From: Croceicoccus mobilis
GTDB lineage: Bacteria; Pseudomonadota; Alphaproteobacteria; Sphingomonadales; Sphingomonadaceae
DNA: 64,000 nt
NCBI RefSeq assembly: GCF_001661965.1
Contig: NZ_LYWZ01000025.1
Span: 62,001-126,000, forward strand
Reading direction: 5' to 3'
Shown here: positions 1 to 9,826 of the stretch, piece by piece
How the letters are laid out: the number at the start of each line of letters is the position of its first letter
Numbering within the stretch: position 1 is the first letter of the stretch
Made by a program: the position numbers and the translations under genes
The notes under the pieces: model-generated
Databases searched by the model: none
What the model saw: the letters and a program-made list of their open reading frames with translations, nothing else
What the model was told of the DNA's origin: nothing

Positions 1-2142
1 GCCGTTGGCGCGCAGCCACTTGGCTTCGCCCGCGGCAATGAACTGATCGATCATGATCTGGGCGCCATTGGCAAAGTCGCCGAACTGCGCTTCCCACAGG
101 ACCAGCGATTTCGGATCTGCCAGCGCATAACCATATTCAAAGCCAAGAACGCCATACTCGCTCAGCGGGCTGTCATAGACCTCGAAGTGGCCATGTGGAA
201 CCGTGTAGAGCGGGATGTACTTCTTCTCGGTTTCCTGATCGACCCAGACCGCGTGACGCTGCGAAAACGTGCCGCGTCCCGAATCCTGCCCCGAAAGGCG
301 GACAGCGAAGCCCTCTGCCAGAAGCGAGCCGAAACCCAGCGCCTCTGCCGTGGCCCAGTCGAAGCCTTCGCCTTCCTCGAACATCTTGCGCTTGGCATCG
401 AGGACGCGGTTCAGCGTCTTGTGGATCTTCACGTCTTCGGGGACGGTGGTCAGCGTGCGGCCAAGACTGTCAAACAGCTTGGTTTCGATCCCAGTGATCG
501 AATTGCGACGCGCGGTTTCGGGATCTGCCGGCTTGTTGAGGCCGGTCCAGCGACCGCCGAACCAGTCGGCCTCGTTTGCCTTATAGGTCTTGCCTGCCTC
601 GAATTCTTCTTCAAGCTCGTGGTTGAAGGCGTCTTCCTGGCCCTTCAGATAGCCCGGCTCGATCACACCTTCCTGCTCCAGACGCTCGGCATAAAGCTTG
701 GAGACGCCCGGATGCCCCCGGATCTGCTTGTACATCAGCGGCTGCGTGAAGCTGGGCTCGTCGCCTTCGTTATGGCCGAAGCGGCGGTAGCACCACATGT
801 CGATGACGATGTCGCGGCCGAACTTCTGGCGATACTCGATGGCGAGCTTGCAGCAGAAGGTCACCGCTTCCGGATCGTCGCCGTTCACGTGCAGGATCGG
901 CGCCTGAACACCCTTCGCCACGTCGGACGGATAAGGCGAGGAGCGCGCGAACTGCGGGCTGGTGGTGAAACCGATCTGGTTGTTGATGACGAAATGGATG
1001 CAGCCGCCGGTATTGTAGCCACGGATGCCCGAGAAGCCGAGGCATTCCCAGACGATGCCCTGTCCTGCGAAAGCCGCGTCGCCATGAATCAGGACGGGCA
1101 GGACCTGCTTGTGCTTCGCTTCGCCCTTGTCGTCATAGCCGATGTCGTCGTGGAAACGCTGCTGCGCGCGCACCTTGCCGAGCACGACCGGGTCCACCGC
1201 CTCGAGATGTGAGGGGTTGGGGACAAGGCTCATGTGAACCTTCTGGCCGTCGAACTCGCGATCGGTGCTGGTGCCGAGATGGTACTTAACGTCGCCCGAT
1301 CCCCCCACGTCTTCAGGGTTGGCCGAGCCGCCCGAGAATTCGTGGAAGATGACCTTGTATGGCTTGCCCATAACATTGGCGAGAATGTTGAGGCGGCCGC
1401 GGTGGGCCATGCCATAGACGATCTCGCGAACGCCCATTGCGCCGCCGTACTTGATCACGGATTCCAGCGCCGGGATCATGGATTCGCCGCCATCAAGGCC
1501 AAAGCGCTTGGTGCCGACATATTTCTTGGCGAGGAACTTCTCGTACTGCTCGCCGCGGATGACCGCGCCCAGGATCGCCTTCTTGCCCATGATGGTGAAG
1601 TCGATCGACTTGTCGGCGCCTTCCATGCGTTCCTGGAGGAAACGGCGTTCCTCGACATCGGAGATGTGCATGTATTCAAGGCCGACCTTGCCGCAATAGT
1701 TTGCGCGCAGGATTTCGACCAGCTCGCGAACTGTCGTCCATTCGAGGCCGAGATTGCCGCCGATATAGACCTTGCGATCAAGATCGCCCGGACCGAAGCC
1801 GTGCCATTCGGGCGTCATGTCCTTGGGCAGTTCGTGGTGCGACAGGCCCAGCGGGTCCAAATCCGCCGCCAGATGGCCGCGCACGCGATATGTGCGGATC
1901 AGCATCATGGCGCGAACGGAATCGCTCGCCGCAGCCTCGATCGCCTTCTCGTCGACCGGCGCGCCTTTCTTCTTTGCGGCATCCTTCAACGCCGCCTTCA
2001 TACCCGTGGGGTCGAGCGCCTGCGTCAGGTCGTCAAACGACCCTGCGCCAGACAATGGCCAGCTCTTGCGCTGCCAGGAGGGGCCGGGTTGGGGGCCATC
2101 GGGCTCCATCTCCGGCAGGAAGGTCTGGTTCTCTTTACCCAT
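1..2142 (-). CDS. sucA: 2-oxoglutarate dehydrogenase E1 component (partial, C-terminus cut by window edge)
   Basis: This is the thiamine-diphosphate-dependent E1 subunit of the 2-oxoglutarate dehydrogenase complex, which decarboxylates 2-oxoglutarate and succinylates the lipoyl group of the E2 subunit in the cytoplasmic TCA cycle. The minus strand is open from 2142 to the window edge, giving 714 codons. The family is about 930-950 residues, so roughly the last quarter is missing. The N-terminus reads MGKENQTFLPEMEPDGPQPG, followed by the conserved RTYRVRGHLAADLDPLG segment. The thiamine-binding HGDAAFAGQG (about residue 354) and GHNEGDEPS (about residue 448) are intact. An in-frame ATG at 2151 would add three residues; neither start has a strong Shine-Dalgarno. 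It follows sucD on the same strand after a 101-bp gap that holds a perfect 9-bp hairpin. Confidence 0.97.
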   Translation of the reverse strand, partial: MGKENQTFLPEMEPDGPQPGPSWQRKSWPLSGAGSFDDLTQALDPTGMKAALKDAAKKKGAPVDEKAIEAAASDSVRAMMLIRTYRVRGHLAADLDPLGLSHHELPKDMTPEWHGFGPGDLDRKVYIGGNLGLEWTTVRELVEILRANYCGKVGLEYMHISDVEERRFLQERMEGADKSIDFTIMGKKAILGAVIRGEQYEKFLAKKYVGTKRFGLDGGESMIPALESVIKYGGAMGVREIVYGMAHRGRLNILANVMGKPYKVIFHEFSGGSANPEDVGGSGDVKYHLGTSTDREFDGQKVHMSLVPNPSHLEAVDPVVLGKVRAQQRFHDDIGYDDKGEAKHKQVLPVLIHGDAAFAGQGIVWECLGFSGIRGYNTGGCIHFVINNQIGFTTSPQFARSSPYPSDVAKGVQAPILHVNGDDPEAVTFCCKLAIEYRQKFGRDIVIDMWCYRRFGHNEGDEPSFTQPLMYKQIRGHPGVSKLYAERLEQEGVIEPGYLKGQEDAFNHELEEEFEAGKTYKANEADWFGGRWTGLNKPADPETARRNSITGIETKLFDSLGRTLTTVPEDVKIHKTLNRVLDAKRKMFEEGEGFDWATAEALGFGSLLAEGFAVRLSGQDSGRGTFSQRHAVWVDQETEKKYIPLYTVPHGHFEVYDSPLSEYGVLGFEYGYALADPKSLVLWEAQFGDFANGAQIMIDQFIAAGEAKWLRANG

Positions 2143-2199
2143 GGGTATCATCCGCTTTGCGCCCGCATACATCTGCCGCGGGCAGGGTTTGAAGGGAAG

Positions 2200-2229
2200 G
2201 CGGCCGGCTGTCCTCCCCGCGCCGGCCGC
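2200..2229 (-). other. Intercistronic hairpin between sucD and sucA
   Basis: A perfect 9-bp inverted repeat, GCGGCCGGC at 2200-2208 and GCCGGCCGC at 2221-2229, with a 12-nt loop, lies between the sucD stop and the sucA start. In the transcribed direction no U-tract follows, so it is more likely an mRNA-stability or attenuation element than a full terminator. Confidence 0.5.
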
Positions 2230-2243
2230 TTTCCGCTTTCAGG

Positions 2244-3134
2244 TCAGGCGATTTCCTTGAGCAGTCCGTCAAGGGTTTCGCCAAGCAGCGAGGGCGAGGG
2301 CGAGACACGGATGCCTGCCTCTTCCATGGCTGCGATCTTGTCTTCGGCGCCGCCCTGGCCGCCCGAAACGATGGCGCCGGCGTGGCCCATGCGGCGACCC
2401 GGAGGTGCCGTGCGGCCCGCGATGAAGCCGACCATCGGCTTCTTGCGGCCCTTCTTGGCCTCGTCCTTCAGGAACTGCGCCGCTTCCTCTTCTGCCGAAC
2501 CGCCGATTTCACCGATCATGATGATCGACTTGGTTTCGTCGTCAGCAAGGAAGAGTTCGAGCACGTCGATGAAGTTGGTGCCGTTGACGGGATCGCCGCC
2601 GATGCCGACAGCCGTCGTCTGGCCAAGGCCGATGTTCGAGGTCTGGAACACCGCTTCATAGGTAAGGGTGCCCGAACGCGAGACAACGCCAACCGAACCC
2701 TTCTTGAAAATAGAGCCGGGCATGATGCCGATCTTGCATTCGCCGGGCGTCAGCACGCCGGGGCAGTTCGGGCCGATGAGGCGCGACTTGGAGCCCTGCA
2801 GGGCGCGCTTGACGCGCACCATGTCGAGCACGGGGATACCCTCGGTGATGGCGACGATCAGTTCCATTTCCGCATCGATCGCTTCCAGGATCGAGTCGGC
2901 AGCGAACGGCGGCGGAACATAGATGCACGATGCGGTCGCTCCGGTCGCGGCCTTGGCTTCGTGAACGGTGTTGTAGTTGGGCAGGCCGATGTGGGTGGTG
3001 CCGCCCTTGCCGGGGGTCACGCCGGCGACCATCTGGGTGCCGTAGGCCAGTGCCTGTTCGGTGTGGAACGTGCCGGTGGCACCGGTCATGCCTTGAGTAA
3101 TGACCTTGGTATTCTTGTCTACGAGAATGCTCAT
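2244..3134 (-). CDS. sucD: Succinyl-CoA synthetase (ligase) alpha subunit
   Basis: The alpha subunit of succinyl-CoA ligase carries the CoA-binding Rossmann domain and the phospho-histidine that passes phosphate between succinyl-CoA and ADP or GDP. The 296-residue product has the family's usual length. It begins with the characteristic [18 protein letters not shown], contains the [20 protein letters not shown] block, and ends with [17 protein letters not shown], whose His (about residue 251) is the phosphorylated residue of the family. Its ATG overlaps the stop of the upstream small gene in an ATGA arrangement, so translation is probably coupled. The partner sucC (beta subunit), often directly next to sucD, is not in this window. 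Confidence 0.97.
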   Translation of the reverse strand: MSILVDKNTKVITQGMTGATGTFHTEQALAYGTQMVAGVTPGKGGTTHIGLPNYNTVHEAKAATGATASCIYVPPPFAADSILEAIDAEMELIVAITEGIPVLDMVRVKRALQGSKSRLIGPNCPGVLTPGECKIGIMPGSIFKKGSVGVVSRSGTLTYEAVFQTSNIGLGQTTAVGIGGDPVNGTNFIDVLELFLADDETKSIIMIGEIGGSAEEEAAQFLKDEAKKGRKKPMVGFIAGRTAPPGRRMGHAGAIVSGGQGGAEDKIAAMEEAGIRVSPSPSLLGETLDGLLKEIA

Positions 3135-3634
3135 TCGGTTTCCCCTTCTGGGACGGAGATGACGAAAATCGCCTTTGGCTTCTTGGCGTTGCCGCTTGGA
3201 TTGACGGTGACTTCGTGGCCGGCGCGCATCCAGGTGTGGCTGTAGCCTTCCTGGCGGTCCGGCATGCCGATCGTCTGGCTCGCTTCTTGTGCCAAGGCAT
3301 TATAGCTGGCCGTGTCAGCGAGAAGGGTCATGACCATGCACTGTTTTTCACGCAGGTTTTCCTTGGTCACGACGATATAGGCTTCGTTGCCCTTCTTCTC
3401 GTACACACCGCGCACGAGCTGTTCGCGGCCATTCGACTTGCGCAGCGTTTCCCAGCCCATGCCCTTCAGATCCTTTAGTTCGATCCAGGTGGGGGTGGTA
3501 ATCGCGGCGCAGGCGTCAATGGCTTCCACGACCTGTTCGGCCGTGGCGGGCCTGTCCTGCGCGGCTGCCGTGCCCGCCGAAGCGAGCACGGCGCAGGCCG
3601 CGCCGGCAAAAGTGATGCGAAGGCCCGAAGTCAT
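3131..3634 (-). CDS. Small secreted protein of unknown function within the mdh-sucD operon
   Basis: This 167-residue protein is not assigned to a named family. It starts with a Sec-type signal peptide ([20 protein letters not shown], then a likely cleavage after GTAAAQ). The mature part has an [20 protein letters not shown] segment, a second Cys in [11 protein letters not shown], and a C-terminus rich in beta-type sequence ending [10 protein letters not shown]. The ATG at 3634 lies 5 bp after the mdh stop, and its TGA overlaps the sucD ATG, so it is embedded in a TCA operon although it appears to be exported. A periplasmic role is inferred only from the signal peptide. Confidence 0.8.
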   Translation of the reverse strand: MTSGLRITFAGAACAVLASAGTAAAQDRPATAEQVVEAIDACAAITTPTWIELKDLKGMGWETLRKSNGREQLVRGVYEKKGNEAYIVVTKENLREKQCMVMTLLADTASYNALAQEASQTIGMPDRQEGYSHTWMRAGHEVTVNPSGNAKKPKAIFVISVPEGETE

Positions 3635-3639
3635 GGCTA

Positions 3640-4877
<1,238 letters not shown>

Positions 4878-5091
4878 TACGGGTTGGCCGAAAGGCGAAG
4901 TCACTTCGTCCCAGGCCCTAAGAGGGAAGACCGGTGCGCTCTCCTGCATCCATGCAGGAACATCGCAAATCCGGCGCTGCCCCCGCAACTGTAACCGGCG
5001 AGCATGCCGCCCATTAACGCCACTGGTCCCAATCGGGTCCGGGAAGGCGGGCGAAAATGCGCAGACCCGGGAGCCAGGAGACCTGCCCGTA
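4878..5091 (+). ncRNA. Cobalamin (B12) riboswitch upstream of btuB
   Basis: The aptamer core is recognisable by conserved blocks in the right order: AAGAGGGAAGACCGGTGCG at 4920-4938, CCGGCGCTGCCCCCGCAACT at 4971-4990 followed by GTAACCGG, GCCACTGG at about 5019-5026, GGGAAGGCGG at 5041-5050, and the B12 box GAGCCAGGAGACCTGCC at 5071-5087. A closing P1 helix is formed by TACGGG (4878-4883) and CCCGTA (5086-5091). In this class, adenosylcobalamin binding represses the downstream gene. About 105 nt separate the aptamer from the btuB start, where the Shine-Dalgarno overlaps the self-complementary octamer GGGTACCC (5189-5196). That is compatible with translational control by SD masking, which is an inference. 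Confidence 0.95.
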
Positions 5092-5196
5092 CCGGTCGTT
5101 CGAGCCAGCGGGCGGGGTGTACCGAAGGCATCGGCAAGGCGCAGAAAAACGCGTCTTTCCGACAGGAGCGACATTCGTTCTTGTTGGAGGGTACCC

Positions 5197-7047
5197 TTGC
5201 GTAATTTATTATTAGTCGCCGTTTCCACCTTTGCCATGGCTGTGCCGGCCGTCGCGCAGGATGATAGTCAGATCGTCATCGCCGATGAGCGGGTCGAGCC
5301 GATAACCGTCACCGCGACCGGTCTCGAGCTGCCCGTTGGCGACACAGGCCAGTCGATCACCGTCATAGATCTATCCGAGATCCAAAGCGTGCAAGGCCCC
5401 GACCTCAGCCGTGTTCTCAGGCGTCTTCCGGGCGTCACCTTCAGCCGCAATGGCGGAGCGGGCGGCTTTACCGGCGTGCGGGTTCGCGGCGCCGGATCCG
5501 AGCAGATGCTGGTGCTGATCGATGGGGTCAAGGTCAACGACACCGGCGCACCCGGCGGCGGCTTCGACTTCGGCAATCTGCTGGCAGGCGACGTCGATCG
5601 GATCGAACTGCTGCGTGGGCCCAACTCGGTCATCTGGGGGTCTGATGCCATGGGCGGCGTGATGAATGTCACGACCCGGCTTACCGACGGCATTGCTGCC
5701 AGCGGTGAATATGGAGCCGACGATACCGTGTACGGGACATTGTCGGCCGGAATGGTCGGTGACCGTGTCGAGGCGGGCCTGACCGGCAGCTACTATGACA
5801 CTGACGGCTACAGCGCGTCCGCCAATGGCACGGAGCCGGATGGTTTCCGCCAATGGCAGCTAACGGGCCGCGGGCGTTACTGGCTTGCCGACGGGCTCTC
5901 GCTCAATGCCAATGGCCGCTATGCCAAGGGCAAGCTGGAGCAGGACGGCTATGAATGGGTCGCGCCCTATGCTTTCATCGATACGAGTGATCTGCAGGAC
6001 ACGCGCGAATGGTCGGGCCGCGTCGGTGCCGATTATGCAGGTGAGAAGCTGACGCTTCGCGCAGGCTATGCCGTCAGCGATACGCGCCGCCTCTATACCG
6101 GCGAAAGCTACGGCGACTATCCATACGAGACAAATGGCCGCCTTCGCCGCGCCGAACTTTTTGGGCGCTATGATCTTTTCGAAGCCGTGGCGCTCGATTT
6201 CGGGGCCGATCGCGAATGGTCCCGGTTTGCCGATTCCGGCGTGACGCGTTCGTCTACTCTGACCAGCGGTCATGGACGGTTTTCGTGGAACGGTCCGGTC
6301 GTCAAGCTGGCCGCTGGCGCTCGTTACGACGATCATCAATTTTTCGGCAGCGAATGGACCTTCGGCGCCAATGGAGCGGTCGAGCTCGGCAACGAGGTCA
6401 GGCTGCGGGCATCCTATGGGGAAGGTTTCAAAGCGCCGACGCTTTACCAGCTCTTTTCGTTCTATGGCGATACCTCGCTCAAACCGGAACGTAGCCGAGG
6501 CTATGATGCGGGTATCGAGAAGGGGCGCCGAGACGGAAAGTTCTTCGCATCCGCATCGCTGTTTCGGCGTGATAGCCGGGACCTGATCGACTTCGATCTC
6601 GTGAACTCGGTCTATTATAATATCGGCGAAGCGAGGGCTCAGGGTGCGGAGCTGGAACTGCGCTCACGCCCAGTCGATGCGCTGCAACTGGGATTGGTCT
6701 GGTCCTATGTCGAGACCGAAGACAGGACCGCGGGCAGCTATTACGAAGGCCGCGATCTGAACCGCCGACCCCGTCATGCGGTCACGGCATCGGCCGATTG
6801 GCTCACTCCGGTCGGGCTCACGCTCGGCAGCGATGTGCGGCTGGTCGGTGACAGCTTTGACGACAGGGCCAATAGCGTTTCGCTCGATGGCTATGTCACC
6901 GTCGATTTGCGCGCCAGCGTGCCGATGGGCGAAACTTTCGAGATCTATGGCCGGGTCGAGAACCTGTTCGACACGGGTTATGAAACGGTCGCGACTTACA
7001 ACACCGGCGGCCGTGCAGCCTATGCCGGTGCGCGATTGAGGCTGTAA
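5197..7047 (+). CDS. btuB: TonB-dependent outer-membrane cobalamin receptor
   Basis: This is an outer-membrane beta-barrel receptor that brings cobalamin into the periplasm using TonB energy. The 616-residue product has a signal peptide (MRNLLLVAVSTFAMAVPAVA, cut near AQ), a TonB box of the form EPITVTATG, and a plug domain with the conserved RVRGAGSEQMLVLIDGVKV and IELLRGPNSVIWGSDAMGGV. A barrel follows, with aromatic beta-strands and RASYGEGFKAPTLYQLFS and RVENLFDTGYETVATYNTGG near the end. The start is TTG, chosen because a strong GGAGGG Shine-Dalgarno (5186-5191) lies 5 nt upstream and the signal peptide begins exactly there. It lies under the cobalamin riboswitch and is followed 2 bp later by btuF, so the substrate assignment is firm. 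Confidence 0.96.
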   Translation: MRNLLLVAVSTFAMAVPAVAQDDSQIVIADERVEPITVTATGLELPVGDTGQSITVIDLSEIQSVQGPDLSRVLRRLPGVTFSRNGGAGGFTGVRVRGAGSEQMLVLIDGVKVNDTGAPGGGFDFGNLLAGDVDRIELLRGPNSVIWGSDAMGGVMNVTTRLTDGIAASGEYGADDTVYGTLSAGMVGDRVEAGLTGSYYDTDGYSASANGTEPDGFRQWQLTGRGRYWLADGLSLNANGRYAKGKLEQDGYEWVAPYAFIDTSDLQDTREWSGRVGADYAGEKLTLRAGYAVSDTRRLYTGESYGDYPYETNGRLRRAELFGRYDLFEAVALDFGADREWSRFADSGVTRSSTLTSGHGRFSWNGPVVKLAAGARYDDHQFFGSEWTFGANGAVELGNEVRLRASYGEGFKAPTLYQLFSFYGDTSLKPERSRGYDAGIEKGRRDGKFFASASLFRRDSRDLIDFDLVNSVYYNIGEARAQGAELELRSRPVDALQLGLVWSYVETEDRTAGSYYEGRDLNRRPRHAVTASADWLTPVGLTLGSDVRLVGDSFDDRANSVSLDGYVTVDLRASVPMGETFEIYGRVENLFDTGYETVATYNTGGRAAYAGARLRL

Positions 7048-7049
7048 CG

Positions 7050-7904
7050 GTGAAGGCGCGGCGCGCTTCGGGTTCGGGTGTGCTGGCGGTATGTGCGCTG
7101 GTCACGGCCGCCTGTGCGCCCGCGCCGGAAACGGATGGAAGCGATGCGATGCGTATCGTGTCGCTCAATCCATGTGCCGATGCGATCCTCGCCGATATTG
7201 CCCCCGGCAAGCTGGCGGCGATCTCTCATTACAGCCATGATCCCGGCAGTTCCTCGATGGCCCCGGCACAGGCCGCCGATTTTCCTTCGACCTCGGGCAG
7301 CGCCGAGGAAGTGGCGGCTTTGGCGCCGGATCTGGTCATCGCCAGCAGTTTTTTGCCGCCCGCCACCGAACAGGCCATGGCGTCCATGGGGCTGAAAGTG
7401 GTCAAGATGGGATCGATCTCCTCTGTGGCTGACGCCAAGGCTCAGGTGCGGCAGCTTGCCCGCGTGGCGCATGCCGAAAAGCAGGGCGAAAGGCTAGTCG
7501 CAAGCATGGAGACGGGATTGGCAAGCGCGGCACCGCCTGCGGGCGCCGAGCGCCTCCCGGCTCTCGTCTGGCAGGCTGGCGGGCTTGTTCCCGGTGAACA
7601 GACGCTGGTCAGCGACCTTCTCGATCATACCGGTTTCACCAATTGGAGTGCGGGCCGCGGGCTGGGGCAGGGCGCAGTCCTGCCTCTTGAAGACGTGATC
7701 GCCGATCCCCCGCCGCTGATCCTTGTCGCAGGCCCGGATGATGATGTGGTGGATGACGACACGCGCAGACTTCGTCATCCGGCTCTCGATGCATTGGGTG
7801 TCGAGCAGGCGGCCTTTCCCGCCCGCCTCGTCTATTGCGGCGGACCGACCATTGCGCGGGCGGTGGGGCGGCTGGCCCGAATTCGCCGGGACCATGCGCG
7901 ATGA
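7050..7904 (+). CDS. btuF: Periplasmic cobalamin-binding protein of the B12 ABC transporter
   Basis: This is a class-III solute-binding protein with a helical backbone, predicted to hand cobalamin from the periplasm to BtuCD. The 284-residue product starts at GTG (7050), 2 bp after the btuB stop. It has a signal sequence ending near VTAAC, a weak lipobox because Thr sits at -3, so lipidation is uncertain. The family hallmarks are MRIVSLNPCADAILADI, the SAEEVAALAPDLVIAS segment and a C-terminal GGPTIARAVGRLARI. The stop overlaps the btuC ATG (ATGA). Haem or siderophore binding proteins share this fold; the riboswitch and BtuB neighbour decide for cobalamin. Confidence 0.9.
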   Translation: MKARRASGSGVLAVCALVTAACAPAPETDGSDAMRIVSLNPCADAILADIAPGKLAAISHYSHDPGSSSMAPAQAADFPSTSGSAEEVAALAPDLVIASSFLPPATEQAMASMGLKVVKMGSISSVADAKAQVRQLARVAHAEKQGERLVASMETGLASAAPPAGAERLPALVWQAGGLVPGEQTLVSDLLDHTGFTNWSAGRGLGQGAVLPLEDVIADPPPLILVAGPDDDVVDDDTRRLRHPALDALGVEQAAFPARLVYCGGPTIARAVGRLARIRRDHAR

Positions 7905-8860
7905 GGCGGCTGGTGCCGATCCTGCTTGCGGCAATTGCGATCGCGTTGCCGCTGTCGCTTCTGGCGGGGCGCGTCTGGATATTCCCCGGTGTCGAGCCGG
8001 TGCCGAATGCCGCGATCATCCTTGCCGAATTGCGCTTGCCGCGCGGAATCCTTGCCCTGGTGATCGGTGCCGGTCTTGGCGGGGCCGGGGCCGCGATGCA
8101 GGGCTATTTGCGCAATCCGCTGGCCGATCCGGGGCTTTTCGGCATTGCGCCGGGCGCTGCCTTCGGAGCGGTTCTCGCGCTATTGCTGGGATTGGGCATG
8201 GTGCCGCTGGCTTTGCCCGGATTTGCACTTGTCGGCGCGGCGGGGGCGATGGCGATGCTGGCGCTGATTGCAGGGCGTACCGGCGGGATTGCGCTTTTCG
8301 CTTTGGCGGGCCTGATGATCGCCAGCCTTGCAGGTACGCTCACCAGCCTTGCCATTAGCCTGTCGCCCAATCCCTTTGCGACATCGGAGATCGTGCGCTG
8401 GCTGATGGGTGCCTTGACCGACCGGAGCTGGTCCGACGTCTGGATTGCCGCACCGCTGACGCTCATCGGTCTTGCCGTGCTGTATTTCGCCGGGCCGTCG
8501 CTCGACGCGATGATGCTGGGTGAGCAGACTGCATCGTCGCTTGGGGTGGATGCAAGGCGGCTGCAATGGCTTATTGTCATCGGTGTGGGGTTCGCCATCG
8601 GGGCCGGAGTCGCCGTGGCGGGGATCATCGGGTTCGTGGGGCTGATGGTCCCGCATATCGTCCGCCCGCTTACCGATCGGCGTCCCTCCAGCCTGATCGT
8701 GCCGAGCGCGCTTGCAGGCGCAATGCTGGTGCTGGTCGCCGATACCGTATGCCGGATCGTGCCGCTGGTGAGTGAATTGCGTCTGGGTATCGCGCTTTCG
8801 CTTTTGGGCGCACCCTTTTTCCTCGTCCTTTTGCTGCGGCTTCGGCGGGAGCTTGCCTGA
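7901..8860 (+). CDS. btuC: Cobalamin ABC transporter permease
   Basis: This is a FecCD/BtuC-family inner-membrane permease of 319 residues with about ten hydrophobic segments. The family signature LPRGILALVIGAGLGGAGAA and the coupling-region sequence GFVGLMVPHIVRPLTDRRP (loop that contacts the ATPase) are present. The start at 7901 overlaps the btuF stop by 4 bp and gives MRRLVPILLAAIAIALPLSL, a normal first membrane helix. Longer in-frame starts run back inside btuF and are not needed. It pairs with BtuD to import cobalamin. Confidence 0.94.
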   Translation: MRRLVPILLAAIAIALPLSLLAGRVWIFPGVEPVPNAAIILAELRLPRGILALVIGAGLGGAGAAMQGYLRNPLADPGLFGIAPGAAFGAVLALLLGLGMVPLALPGFALVGAAGAMAMLALIAGRTGGIALFALAGLMIASLAGTLTSLAISLSPNPFATSEIVRWLMGALTDRSWSDVWIAAPLTLIGLAVLYFAGPSLDAMMLGEQTASSLGVDARRLQWLIVIGVGFAIGAGVAVAGIIGFVGLMVPHIVRPLTDRRPSSLIVPSALAGAMLVLVADTVCRIVPLVSELRLGIALSLLGAPFFLVLLLRLRRELA

Positions 8861-9627
8861 TGCTGCAAGCGAAGGATCTGGCGATCGCGCGCGCGGAGCG
8901 GATGGTGATCGAGGGTGCGAACATCGCGATTCGGCCCGGCGCGATCACTGCGATCTGCGGCCCCAACGGGGCGGGCAAATCGAGCCTGCTTGCCGGACTT
9001 GCCGGCCTGCTCCGGCCTGTGCGAGGTGAGCTTTCAATAGACGGGAAATCATTGGATGGGATCGCGCTTCGAGTCCGCGCGCGAACGCTTGGCTTTCTGC
9101 CGCAGGATGCTGAAGCCGCATGGGATGTCGATGTGAAGACCCTTGTCGGACTGGGCCGCATGCCATGGCGTGCGGTTCCGGGGCGACCGGCACGCGCTGC
9201 TGCGCAAGAAGACCGCGGCGCCGTCGGCGAGGCGATGTCCGCGATGGAACTGGGTGCGCTAGCCGACCGTCCCCTGTCTACCTTGTCGGGTGGGGAGCGG
9301 GCGCGAGCCATGATGGCGCGCGTGCTTGCCGGGAAGCCACGCTATATTCTGGCAGATGAGCCGTTTGCCAGTCTTGATATCGGACATGCCCGCGATCTTG
9401 CCCGCCTGTTGCGCGAACAGGCGAGGCAGGGGCGGGGGCTGGCCGTGGTCATGCATGATCTCGCGCTTGCCATGAACATCGCAGACACCGTGATCGTGCT
9501 CGACGCTGGCAGGATAGTCGCCGATGCTCCGCCCGAACAGGCCCTGTCTGCCGAAACGATCGCGCGGGTCTGGCGTGCAGATGTTCGTTGGCTGGGTCAG
9601 GCGGGGGCGCGCGCGCTTTCGATCTGA
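8860..9627 (+). CDS. btuD: Cobalamin ABC transporter ATPase
   Basis: This is the 255-residue nucleotide-binding subunit that powers BtuC. Walker A is GPNGAGKSS (residues 34-42), the ABC signature LSGGE is near residue 141, and Walker B reads YILADEPFASLD. A typical switch histidine lies in VVMHDLALAM. The ATG shares one base with the btuC stop (TGATG), so the last three genes are tightly coupled. It is the last gene of the btuBFCD run; no cobalamin-salvage enzyme such as btuR or cobU follows in the window. Confidence 0.95.
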   Translation: MLQAKDLAIARAERMVIEGANIAIRPGAITAICGPNGAGKSSLLAGLAGLLRPVRGELSIDGKSLDGIALRVRARTLGFLPQDAEAAWDVDVKTLVGLGRMPWRAVPGRPARAAAQEDRGAVGEAMSAMELGALADRPLSTLSGGERARAMMARVLAGKPRYILADEPFASLDIGHARDLARLLREQARQGRGLAVVMHDLALAMNIADTVIVLDAGRIVADAPPEQALSAETIARVWRADVRWLGQAGARALSI

Positions 9628-9641
9628 ACTGGCAAAAACAA

Positions 9642-9673
9642 CCCCGGAAACGCGAGAGGGCGCGATTCCGGGG
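9642..9673 (+). terminator. Possible terminator hairpin after btuD
   Basis: CCCCGGAA at 9642-9649 pairs with TTCCGGGG at 9666-9673 across a 16-nt loop, 15 bp after the btuD stop. There is no T-run, so a rho-independent function is uncertain. Confidence 0.35.
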
Positions 9674-9736
9674 CCAGTGTTCGAGAGTGGGTCCGTCAGT
9701 TCTGTTCTTGGCCAGTTCCATCCGAGGTCCCGGCAG

Positions 9737-9785
9737 ACCGGGCCGCCGCCCGGTTGATGTTGCCCGCCAGTGGACTGCGGCGGGC
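9737..9785. terminator. Two adjacent hairpins between convergent btuD and the adhesin gene
   Basis: A perfect 7-bp stem with a 4-nt loop (ACCGGGC at 9737-9743, GCCCGGT at 9748-9754) is followed by a second perfect 7-bp stem (GCCCGCC at 9762-9768, GGCGGGC at 9779-9785). Lying between convergent genes, they probably help end both transcripts, although neither has a strong T-tract. Confidence 0.4.
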
Positions 9786-9826
9786 TAACCTCTCCCTTTC
9801 ATCTATCTCCAATTGCTATTCCGGCT

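Noticed and set aside
1234-2661. Long plus-strand open frame of about 475 codons opposite sucA and sucD
   Set aside because: It is antisense to two clearly conserved genes. Its translation has no family features, and it reflects GC-rich codon bias.
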